Shown here: one piece after another, positions 11,205-20,814 of the stretch
How positions within the stretch are numbered: position 1 is the stretch's first letter
Layout: every line of letters starts with the position of its first letter
DNA from: Copromyces sp. CBS 386.78
Lineage: Eukaryota; Ascomycota; Sordariomycetes; Sordariales; Sordariaceae
Length of the DNA stretch: 64,000 nt
Direction of reading: 5' to 3'
NCBI GenBank assembly: GCA_030685235.1
Contig: MU839113.1
Location: 248,001-312,000, forward strand
Position numbers and translations under genes: made by a program
Notes under the pieces: model-generated
The model's input: the letters and a program-made list of their open reading frames with translations, nothing else
Database searches by the model: none
What the model was told of the DNA's origin: nothing

Positions 11205-11778
11205 TGTGTATGTTGTGATGATGTGTAATTGTTGCCATGCCAAAAGTGATGGATGACCAGGAGGACATTGATGGACAAATGTCCTGAGCTTGGGCCTTCC
11301 GTTGACATCAGTGCAACGCTGAAGCTGCAGTTAGAGCCAAGAGCTAACCCTAACCCCTGTCTTAAGACACCAACGTCCGAGATCACGACATGAATTGTGC
11401 AACCAGACGGCAACAAATATCAAACGGTTTGGGATATTATCGACAGACTTTTATATTAGACACATCCCATAGTTTACTTGGGAGACAATTACAACAAACA
11501 TGCACGACAGACAATACCTGCCATCGATGAAAACCGTAAGGGGGTCCACTGACTTACACCAAGAGGGTTAGGGTCCAGCTCTTATCGATTGGGATCAAAT
11601 CCCCAAGAGCTCTAGGTCCTCTCTCATGTAACAATGAAACCGAGGAAACGGGATGAAGGCTGCCACTAAACTAAGAGCTTAAATATTTCATCAGTTTTCC
11701 TCCTCCTCCTTTCTTCATCACGGGGCAAACAATTGAGCCCAATTGCTGCTCAATTGCTCACCTACCGGCCACCACACC
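11205..11778. other. Divergent promoter with telomere-like motifs
   Basis: This 574-bp spacer separates use1 (-) from ndufaf7 (+). It contains CTAACCCTAACCCC at 11344-11357 and GGGTTAGGG at 11565-11573, i.e. telomere-repeat-like boxes in opposite orientation. No gene is seen. Confidence 0.5.
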
Positions 11779-13688
11779 ATGTCCCGGCTGGCCGTGACTC
11801 GTGCGCTGCGGAGCATCCCGCGGGCCACCATCTTATGGACCCCATCTTTCAGGAACAGGGCTCTCCCCCCATCTTTGGCCAACTACACTCGCCGCAACCT
11901 ATCAACAACCGCTCGCCGTTTGAAGGACGACGACCAAGATGAGAGAAAATGGTCAACTCCTCTGGCAAAACAGCTGGCTGAGGCCATCACAGTATGTCAA
12001 AAGAGGTCCTCAGAAAACTACAACATAATTCATGTACTAACATCAGTACAGGCAACCGGTCCAGTGCCGTTGGCCAGTTTCATGCGCATGTGCCTAACTG
12101 GCGACATTGGCGGTTACTACACGGGCGCCATTGGGAAATCCGAGCAGAACCGTGATCAGTTCGGTGCCGCAGGCGACTTTGTCACTTCGCCCGAGATCTC
12201 CCAAGTCTTTGGTGAGCTTTGCGGGCTTTGGTATGTCACCGAATGGCTGGCCCAAGGACGTCCAAGTAAAGGGGTCGAGCTCATCGAGGTCGGTCCCGGT
12301 CGTGGTACCTTGATGGATGATATGCTTCGGGTATGTCCATGTCTAGTCGTCACTCACTCTCACCATACCTTGCTAATGATAGTGTGACATCAGACAATAC
12401 AAAACTTCCCAGACATGGCCAAGAGCATCGATGCTGTTTACCTGGTCGAAGCCAGTCCCCAGCTCAGAATCGCCCAGAAGAACCTGCTATGCGGAGAAGA
12501 CGCGGCCATGAGCGAGTCCAAGGTCGGCTATCATAGCCACTGCAAGTACGGCGACATTCCCATCGTCTGGACCGAGACCATCAAGTCCATCCCCTATGGT
12601 ATGTCATCATGTCTCTTCACACTTTTCCATATCCCCTTTCTGTCACAAACCAACACTCACCATACTCAACAGACCCCGAGAAAACCCCCTTCATAATGGC
12701 CCACGAATTCTTCGACGCCCTCCCCATCCACGCCTTCCAACTAGTCGAAATCCCTCCGGCTCCCTCCAGCCCCTCTCCCCCCGGCGGCGGTGAATCCTCC
12801 CCCATAGCAACCATCATCACCTCGGGCCCCAAGCAATACAAGCAGCCCCTTAGGAAATCCACATCCACAGACGGCGGCAGCACCCCAGGTCCAACCCTCG
12901 AATGGCGCGAACTCCTCGTCTCCCCCACACCCCCCTTTTCCACCCACGCCTCCCTCCGCACCCCCGCCTCTCAAAACCCGCACTTAACCCCTCCTCCCGA
13001 TTTCCAACTAACCCTCTCCCGCTCTCCCACGCGCCACTCTCTTCACCTCCCCGACTTATCCCCCCGCTACCGCGCCATCAAAACCGCCGCCGCCTCCTCC
13101 TCCCAGAAACCCCTCCCCGACGGTTCTTCTGCCCGAGGAGCAGGTGCCCTGATCGAAATCTCCCCCGACACGTACCTCTTCGCCGCCGACTTCGCCACCC
13201 GCATCGGCGGTTCGCCCGCCCACCCCAAGCCCTCGCCCCGCGGCGCCGCTTTGGTTCTGGACTATGGTCCGGGCGACGGATCCGTGCCCGTCAATTCCCT
13301 AAGGGGCATCCGGAAACATCACCTCGTCAGCCCCTTCGCCGAGCCGGGCCTGACGGACCTGAGCGCCGACGTGGACTTCAGCGCCATTGCCGAGGCGGCC
13401 GTGAATGCGAGCGAGGGCGTGGAGGTGCATGGCCCTGTGGAGCAGGGCTGGTTGTTGGAGGGCATGGGGGGAAGGGAGAGGGTTGAGAGTTTGGTTAGGG
13501 CTAGGTTGGCGAGTAGACCTGAGGGAGAAGAAAAGGAGAGATTTGTGAAGGATTTGAGGAAGAGCTGGGAAAGACTGGTGGATCGGGGGCCGAATGGGAT
13601 GGGGAGGATATACAAGGCTTTGGCGATTGTGCCCGAGAACGATGGGCGGAGAAGGCCGGTTGGGTTTGGGGGGGATGTTGTCATGTGA
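11779..13688 (+). CDS. ndufaf7: Mitochondrial complex I assembly methyltransferase NDUFAF7 (MidA family)
   Basis: Exons 11779-11991, 12052-12330, 12394-12598 and 12673-13688 give 570 residues. The first 50 residues are Arg/Ser-rich and lack acids, as in a mitochondrial presequence (ending near RRNLSTTARR). Family signatures follow: GDFVTSPEISQVFGELCGLW, the SAM-binding loop ELIEVGPGRGTLMDDML (about residues 147-163), and MAHEFFDALPIHAFQ with FIMAHE in front. Known members dimethylate an arginine of the 49-kDa subunit of NADH dehydrogenase in the matrix, an early step of complex I assembly. The middle carries Pro/Ser-rich fungal insertions. All four joins keep frame and conserved sequence. Confidence 0.93.
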
Positions 13689-14225
13689 ATTTGTTTAGCT
13701 TCCAAGTGTCCTGAATCCAGCCAGGCTAGGTTAGTTTGTATCATAGTATTGAGAAATTGAGGATAAAGACTTTTTTCATGAATGGCAGTATATATATCCA
13801 TAGTATCCATATCCCACCAAGCTAGCTAGATAGCTTCCCTACCCTATATAAACAAATCGGGAGAAAGAGCTCAATGCTAACATTATACGCAGTACAGCAT
13901 GAACAAGTGTTGAAAAATTAGTTACTACAGAACTCCATAGACACCAATTGCTGAACGCTTTCCCTTGCTTGCCTTGGCTATGCATGTTTTCCTTCCTCTT
14001 CTTCTTCTTCAAGTTGGTTGCTTTTCCTTCGTTTCATTCCAACCTTTGAAGCTACCAAGTCACCATGGTCGTTCCAATCATCCATCCATCCTTCATTCAT
14101 CCCATCCCCTTACGTGGTGTCCAACAATTACTTACCCCAACAACCAACAACCTTGACTTTTCATTATAACTCGGCGAAAGACATGTATGTTCAAGGACTG
14201 GACCGAAAACTCAACACTCGGACTC
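13689..14225. other. Convergent 3' spacer
   Basis: Tail-to-tail region between ndufaf7 and coronin, pyrimidine-rich, with no coding or RNA signal that I can support. Confidence 0.5.
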
Positions 14226-16548
14226 CTACGACCTAGCAGCCTCGAGCTCCAGCTCCAACTGTCTGATTCTCTCGCTCTGATCCTGCGGGCCGGGTCCGAC
14301 CCTCTTCTTGAGGGTCTCAACCTCAGTGGCAAGATGGCTGATGATCTGGCTCTGGGCCTGGATCTTGTCGCTCTGGGCACCAATGATCCTGCTCTGCTGC
14401 TCAAGAAGCTCCGTGATCTGGGCGAGAGAGGCCTCGACGGATCCCACGGCCGACGAAGCGGCAGCGGCAGCAGGGAACTGTGTGGCAGGAGCAGGCGCAG
14501 GGGCCGCGGTGGTGGTCCTGACGGGCGAGGCAAGCTTCTGGACTGGGGTTTGGTAGGTCTTGGGGGAAGGCGTCTTGTCGGCCGCAGCGGGAGGAAGAGA
14601 TGTTCGCACGGAAACGGGGGCAGCAGCTCTAGGAGCAGGGCGCGAAACCTCCTCAAAAGGAGAGGACTCGCCCTCACTTGGCTCGGCGTCTTCCTTATCC
14701 TGGAACTTGTTCGCAGCAGCGGACATGGAGGCCTTCTGGTCCGACACGCTCGGCGGGGGGGAACGGTCAGCAGGTGGGGGCGTAGACTCCCTCTTGGCCA
14801 CGGGGGGCTGGGCGGGAGATGAGACGGCAGTAGGATGCTTGTAATCGGCGGGGACCTCCCTGGGCGCGGTACCCTCGTAGATGCTCTCCATGTCGATTTT
14901 GGCGGGGATGCCATCCTTGCCGTCGAACCACTCCTTGGCGGACACGGCGGGCTTGAGGCCGGTCGCAGGGGGGTAGATGTCGGACTGGAAGGTCTCGGCA
15001 CGACGGGGGACGGTGAAGGAGATGGGCTCAATGTACTGATCGTTAACGGTCTTGTACGCCCTCATGATTTCGTTCTCGTGCACGTTGACACCACGGCGAG
15101 GCACAAAAGCGATACCTCTCTGGGGGTCGCCGGACTTGTACTCGGCCAGGAACTCCAACTTGTCGTTCTCATACTCGAAATAACGGATGTTGCCATCACT
15201 GCGAACGTTAGCATACTATCGTGCGTATATGGGGTTGCGACAAACTTACCCCTTGCCAGCAAGGTACAGGCAGTTAGAGCCGTCATCTACAGAACCACAG
15301 TTAGCTTCGGCGCATACAAGAGCCGCAACTCTTCAAGCAGTTGACTTACCCCAGAAAGGCATGCAAACACCAGAGATGGAGTCGAGCGAGGTGAAACCAC
15401 CGATGGGGTCCTTCCTGCCAGGCTCCCAAAGGGCAACCTGACGGTCGCTCATCCTGGAGAAACCAGTGGTAGCGATACGGTTGTGTTCGCCCAACCACAC
15501 GGCGCGACTGTTCTTGGCGCCCTCGTGGCCCTGGTACTCGTGGACTGCGTTCTGCTGGCGCACATCCCACACGCGCAGCTTCTTGTCGCGAGAGGTGGTG
15601 ACAAGCATGGTGCCGTTGGCGCTCCACGACAGAGACTGCACGATGTCGGGGTGCTTGAGGGTGATGGGGGCTTGGCCGGTCTCGACATCCCAGAACTTGA
15701 CCGTCAGGTCGCCAGAGGTCGAGGCGAGGATGTTTTCGGCGGCGGGGTTGAAGAGGACATGGCCGACCTTTCTGTATTTGTGTAAGCGCAAAGCTTCTGT
15801 GTGTATTATTCCGGGTAGAGATGGTACCTGGTGTGGCCAGACAGCTTGCTGAGGGGTGAGACATCGGCTGGCTCTTCGGCGTCTGTGTAGAGGGTGAAGT
15901 TCTCGGGGACCTCCCAGATAAACACCTTGCCATCGTCCGAGGCAGAGGCAATCAGGCGGTCGTTAAAGGGGTTCCTGAGAGGGAGCTTGGGTCAGATTAT
16001 CTTGTCGGGTCGCTGTAGCGCGTGTGTAAGGAAGAGCGTACCAGTCAGTGTCGAGGACGGCGGCGGTGTGGCCGCGGAACAGCGGTATTTGGTCGGGAAG
16101 CTTGCCGCGCTCATTGAGGGGGATGACGGCGAAGGCGCCACCACCGCTGGACTCCCAGTTGACGGCCAAGTACTCGGGGTTGGCCTAGGTTTGTAGACGA
16201 GACAAGGTCAGTATAAACGACCATGGAGGCTATCGATCGTAGGGCGCACGTGGTGGAGGGCGTAGGTAGTGTTCAAGTAGAGCAGGTAGGTACCTTTATG
16301 AGGTTGGTGTCCCAGGCATTGTGACTGATGCGGAGGTTGTCATAGCAAAACTCCTTGCGCGTGGGCTTGCCAAAGACGTGTCCTGGCAGTCGCGGCTATC
16401 GTGTCAGTCTCTCTCTCCAGCTCGTCGTGGATACGGCGCTACCTCCCGTCTGGAGCTATCCGTCCAGCTCCAGTAAAAAGGTACAGTATGAATGGTAAGG
16501 GGGGATCGACATACGATACTTCGACGCTCTGACGAAACGGCCGGCCAT
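14226..16548 (-). CDS. crn1: Coronin, WD40 actin-binding protein
   Basis: Seven exons: 16548-16515, 16382-16294, 16184-16042, 15974-15828, 15771-15350, 15286-15250 and 15198-14226, giving 614 residues. The start MAGRFVRASKYRHVFG with CYDNLRISHNAWDTN is the coronin signature. WD repeats follow (FRGHTAAVLDTDW, LASTSGDLTVKFWDV, VTTSRDKKLRVWDVR), then the conserved extension RRGVNVHENEI. A Pro/Ala-rich unique region (about 390-555) precedes a C-terminal coiled coil (residues about 555-610). Coronin bundles F-actin and regulates Arp2/3 at cortical actin patches. Introns are 51-132 bp, and every join restores conserved sequence. Antisense frames across the GC-rich 3' half are artefacts. Confidence 0.96.
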
Positions 16549-17630
16549 CGGGAGGGATCAAGGCAGTAAGCTGCTAGCTGGTAGCTAATAGGAATAAAAG
16601 GGAATAATGGTCTAGGGAGCGGGAGCTGTATTTCGGGTCTGTTGACTCGGGTGATTATGGATTACTGTATGTAGTAGAGCTGAGATAGGGGGGGAGTTTG
16701 TTTTGGTGGTTGGAGTTTGGGAATCGATACCTACCGAGCCGATGGGGTACCTGCCAGTAATAAACCAGGAGGTTAGAGGCGGGTACTTGACCGATACTTT
16801 GTTGGCCCTGCCTGCAGGCGGCGACTGTCTAGGCCATCCCGGACTGGCGCGGCTGAGACGGCGGGGACCCGTCCCTGTTCAGCTTGGCTTCGGCGCATGT
16901 TCCAGGGCAGCAGGTTGAGCTCTTTAGCCGGTCCACTTCCCCACTGCCCCTGGGGCTCCAAACAGCCGGTCTCCGTGGCTCAACGTTCGATGGGCCAATT
17001 CACACGCCATCGCCAATTGGACTGCACTGCCGACAATGGATGAGATCCAACCATTTTGGACAGTCTGGACTTTGAAGCCCCAGGATGAACTAGTTGTGCT
17101 TACTGCGTTTCCGAATGTCCTCGCATAGCTATCAAAAATCATAAGGGTGAAGCATCATGTATTAGCTGGAATCATATGGTGACTGGATACAAACAAACTC
17201 GAGAAAAGGGGTTAAGGGGATCCATCGTGTTGACACAGCACCATGCCGCGTACTAGATCACGTTACAGACAGAACGGTTTAAGAAACGGGAGTTGCGCAG
17301 ATTCAATCGTTGAGCGAAGTACGTAAACAGAGCTTCTGTAAACCACAGCAGAGTCTAGATCTAGTTGGAGTTATTGAAATGAATGTTGAAACTTTCTAAT
17401 TCAATGTTCACAAATAGAAGTGACCAAGAATGTTCCAGGTTTGGTTGGTGCTTTTCTCTTGTTCCCATTTATCTATGGACACCATTACGTTCTGATCTAA
17501 CCTTTCATACAGAAAGCTGCTGGTCAGACTCTCAAGACATAGCAGAAGAGCAAAAAGAAAGAACATCAAAAAGAAAATAACAAGAACTCAAAAGCTCACG
17601 GTAGGTTCAGTTAGGAAGAACATAAAAAAT
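16549..17630. other. Coronin upstream region
   Basis: About 1.1 kb between the coronin start and tRNA-Val. No coding region or conserved domain could be read; short open frames look random. Confidence 0.5.
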
Positions 17631-17718
17631 TAGTCGTACTGGGGATCGAACCCAGAACCTTCTCGGATCAGATTCAACTAATGTGAGCGAGAAATCATAA
17701 CCATTAGACCATACGACT
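17631..17718 (-). tRNA. tRNA-Val(CAC), intron-containing
   Basis: On the minus strand the acceptor stem AGTCGTA pairs perfectly with TACGACT (discriminator A). The T arm is CTGGG-TTCGATC-CCCAG. The anticodon stem TCTCG pairs with CGAGA, and the loop CT-CAC-A is followed by an intron of about 15 nt. Total length is 88 nt. The D arm (GTCT-AATGGTTA-TGAT) carries the T13/T22 mismatch also found in yeast tRNA-Val. A run of six T (17624-17629 on the complement) ends the transcript. Confidence 0.88.
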
Positions 17719-18211
17719 TTGTTGAAGATGAGCTTCAGATTAGCGTTTTATGAAAGTCAGCTTTGCCGCCAAGCGAGGGGCGGGACAGGATCCCGTAGGT
17801 GAAGCTGTGAGCAAAGCTAGAACGAAAGGAACGCAGTTAGGATAGGCACCCCTCTCCAATTGAAGAGTTGCAATTAAAAGCCCGGGTGGAACGCTTCGAC
17901 ATTATCCCTTTTAAAGTTGTTCTTGACCATCTTTTTTCGAAAGGGGGCGAGTAAACAAATGTTTCTTGTTCCGAGTCCGCAGCTCACGCAATGCCAAGAT
18001 GGCCCAAGCTCCCTCAGTCCTAATTCGGTGACGACAACTGACCGATCTCGACAAATGCCACTACGATTTTGCATCTGGAGACAAGCTTCGCAACAACCAC
18101 CAACATGAAGAATTGACAATTGTAAAAAAGCGGCTCGTGCCGCCTCATGGTCCTCAACGAATAACACTATCATTTTCAGATCCGAAACCTATAACAACAG
18201 CGCATATCAAA
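17719..18211. other. Promoter region of the sirtuin gene
   Basis: About 0.5 kb between tRNA-Val (-) and the sirtuin start (+). No gene supported. Confidence 0.45.
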
Positions 18212-19483
18212 ATGTCCTCCCTCGTGACAACAGCAGCCGGCACCCTCCGAATGCGGATTCCCTACCGGGAGCTTCCTCCCCCAACCACCATCATTCCCGC
18301 CACCGCCACGACCCTCCCCGGCGCCGTCGCCGCTCTCAAGTCATTCCTCACCACCCCTCCTCCGGCGTCCCATCTACCCGATCGAACCGTCATCCTCACC
18401 GGTGCCGGTCTTTCCGTGGCCAGCGGCTTAGCCGACTACCGCGGCGTCAACGGCACGTACCGGGTCAACAAGAGCTACAAGCCGATTTTCCACCACGAGT
18501 TCCTCGCCAGCCACGAGACGCGGCAGCGATACTGGGCGCGGAGCTACATCGGATGGAGGGGTTTGGGACGGGCCGGGCCGAACCCGGGACATCACGCGAT
18601 CCGGGACCTGGGGGACCTGCTCGCCCAGCGCTACGGCAGCGGCGGAGGTGACCAAAGCAACAAGGGCATCACGGGCGTGATCACGCAGAACGTGGATTCC
18701 TTCCACAAGATGAGCCATCCGGAAATACGAACCGTCGAATTGCACGGGAGTCTAGCCTCGGTTGTTTGTACATCGTGCCAGAACCAGTTCCCAAGAGACG
18801 AGTATCAGACCACGCTGGCGAGGCTCAATCCCATCTGGGCCGATTTCCTTGGCGAGGCGCTGGCATCGGGAGCGCTGGAGACAGAGGACATTGAGGAACG
18901 AAACAAGAGGGGTATCAAGATGAACCCGGATGGCGATGTGGACCTGGCCGAGGCACCTTATACCACCTTTCGCTACCCAGCATGTCCGTCTTGTCTGAAG
19001 GAGCCGCCGCGCCTCGCAGATGGTACCAAGACATGGGTGGAGATTGACAAAGATGGGGCCTGGATACCGTCCAGTACTGCGGGAGTTCTGAAGCCGGCAG
19101 TCATCATGTTTGGAGAGAGCATAAGCGCCGAGGTCAAGCACGAGGCGGAAGAGGCCATCGACAACGCCGGACGAATGCTCATCCTGGGCACCTCCCTCGC
19201 GACCTACTCGGCCTGGCGGCTGGCACAGAGGGCTAAGCTCCGAGGAATGCCTATTGCCATTGTGAGCATCGGTGGTGTGAGGCGCGAAGACATGTTCTTT
19301 GAAGATCTGGACCCTAAAATGGCCGGTCCTCATGGGGTTAGAGTGGAGATGGCTACTGAAGAGCTATTACCGGCGCTCGTGGAGGAGCTCAAGAGTTCTG
19401 ATGGAGCCATGGTGACCGAAGTACCTATTGGTACGGCGTTTACGAGGGGGTCCCCTAACGGGCGCCCATCTTTAATAGAATAA
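18212..19483 (+). CDS. Sirtuin NAD-dependent deacylase, class II/SIRT4-like
   Basis: A single exon of 423 residues; the ATG at 18212 follows ATCAAA. NAD-binding motifs GAGLSVASGLADYRG (residues 64-78) and TQNVDSFH are present. The catalytic His is in VELHGS (His178). Zinc ligands are Cys186/Cys189 and Cys258/Cys261. The second half carries the GxS loop (ILGTSLATYSAWRL) that closes the NAD pocket. The N-terminus (TLRMRIPYRELPPP) is basic and weakly suggests a mitochondrial location like animal SIRT4, which has lipoamidase, ADP-ribosyl and deacylase activities. The zinc-pair spacing of nearly 70 residues is large. It converges on the next gene with only 16 bp between stop codons. Confidence 0.92.
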   Translation: MSSLVTTAAGTLRMRIPYRELPPPTTIIPATATTLPGAVAALKSFLTTPPPASHLPDRTVILTGAGLSVASGLADYRGVNGTYRVNKSYKPIFHHEFLASHETRQRYWARSYIGWRGLGRAGPNPGHHAIRDLGDLLAQRYGSGGGDQSNKGITGVITQNVDSFHKMSHPEIRTVELHGSLASVVCTSCQNQFPRDEYQTTLARLNPIWADFLGEALASGALETEDIEERNKRGIKMNPDGDVDLAEAPYTTFRYPACPSCLKEPPRLADGTKTWVEIDKDGAWIPSSTAGVLKPAVIMFGESISAEVKHEAEEAIDNAGRMLILGTSLATYSAWRLAQRAKLRGMPIAIVSIGGVRREDMFFEDLDPKMAGPHGVRVEMATEELLPALVEELKSSDGAMVTEVPIGTAFTRGSPNGRPSLIE

Positions 19484-19499
19484 TAGAGGTCTTGTCAAC

Positions 19500-20210
19500 T
19501 TAGAAGAAGGCACCCTTGAGGGCTGCGGGCGAAATCTTGGGCTTTGTCTCCGTCCCGGTCTCGGTCTGTATTTGGGGCTGTTCCTTTGCAGGCTCTGGCT
19601 TCGCTTGCTGGGCAGGTTTCGGTGCCTTTTGTTGCTTTGCCTTGTGCATGATCTCTTCGCGCTCGATCTCCCTGAGGACTGTTGCGAGATTATGGGTGTC
19701 AGCCGGTGTTTTCCGTTTCACAGTTTCATCTGACTCGAACAAACCTTCATCCCAAGCAGCCTCCCTCTCGGGATCGCCAGTGCCCAGCACCTTCTCAACA
19801 TCCACGTCTTCGCCCTTCTGTATCCTCTCGACCACCTCGCGCAGGGTATTGATCCGGACATCGGTCTGGCGCGAAAAAGCCGCAAAATCCTTCTTGAGCG
19901 AAATCATCTGGATAGCCATGGACCCAATCATTAGAAAAATGATGATAAAGAAGGTCGCCGGGTTCCACTCGTTCGACTTGGGCATCTTGGTGTGGTGGAT
20001 GGAGTGATCGCCGAATCGCATGAACTTGGGAACCAGCGACTTCCAAAAGGAGACTTTGGCGACTCTGGGGACGATTACATCCGGGGCGCCGCTCGCAGTG
20101 CGGATCGAGGTCGAGAATGAAGCCCGAAGGACTGTCGAGGGCAGTTGACGATGGAGCAAGGCAGCATGCGCATTGCGCCCAAGGCGCTGAGGAAGAGCCG
20201 TTCGGTGCAT
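19500..20210 (-). CDS. Predicted single-span mitochondrial inner-membrane protein
   Basis: A single exon of 236 residues; the ATG at 20210 has A at -3. The first 40 residues are rich in Arg, Leu and Ser without acids (MHRTALPQRLGRNAHAALLH), a typical presequence. A conserved-looking patch (FMRFGDHSIHHTKMPKSNEWNP) leads into one transmembrane helix at about 86-104. A short coiled coil (DVRINTLREVVERIQKG) and a disordered, charged, Pro/Gln-rich tail follow. I do not recognise the family with certainty. The layout resembles small fungal respiratory-complex or ATP-synthase assembly factors of the INA type, but that is only topology. It is divergent from separase and convergent with the sirtuin gene. 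Confidence 0.72.
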   Translation of the reverse strand: MHRTALPQRLGRNAHAALLHRQLPSTVLRASFSTSIRTASGAPDVIVPRVAKVSFWKSLVPKFMRFGDHSIHHTKMPKSNEWNPATFFIIIFLMIGSMAIQMISLKKDFAAFSRQTDVRINTLREVVERIQKGEDVDVEKVLGTGDPEREAAWDEGLFESDETVKRKTPADTHNLATVLREIEREEIMHKAKQQKAPKPAQQAKPEPAKEQPQIQTETGTETKPKISPAALKGAFF

Positions 20211-20814
20211 GGTAGCGATTGAAAGATGTCGAGTTGTTTTCAATGGGAAGAGGGTGGCTGTTGAAGCCTTTGTGGGATTAAGACGGATCGGGACAGTTGT
20301 GCAAGTCAACTGAAGTGTTGGTGAAGAGAAACTGAAGAGAAAATTGAGAAGACTGGAAGCTTCGTTCTTGGGCAAAGTGACGGACCGTCCCGCTCGGCAG
20401 GCAGAGGTGGGGTCGTGTGTCAATTCCGTTCTGACTGGCCAATGCGCCCCACGTCGCCGGCGTCCTGTCTGTCTTCAGCAGCAAGGTACGTACCCTTCGT
20501 ACCTTGCCGTGCTTGCATTGCAGTTGCCCGGGCAACTTGGTTGAATCTTTGATGCGACCAAGTCAACATGCCGCTAACAAGGGCTCTTCCCCGTCTTCAG
20601 CATCCGGACTCGTGGCCGGGGAAGCTCTATTCTTGGGCACCAATTCGCGATCCACCTTACCATCTGCTTCCACTTTGATTTACACAAGCATACAATCCAA
20701 CCATACTTGATGCGCTACACTCTTTTCCCGTCTTTTGGATAGTGCCCCTATAGGCGATGACATGATTAGGAATCAGCCCATTAGACCTTCTTTCTCTACA
20801 ATTACGACAGCTTC
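20211..20814. other. Divergent promoter
   Basis: About 0.6 kb head-to-head spacer between the mitochondrial membrane protein gene and separase. It includes a short palindromic GGTACGTACCC-like patch near 20485-20500. No gene. Confidence 0.45.

Noticed and set aside
14132..15031. Long Arg/Pro/Ser-rich frames overlapping coronin on both strands
   Set aside because: Low-complexity translation of the coronin unique region in wrong frames.
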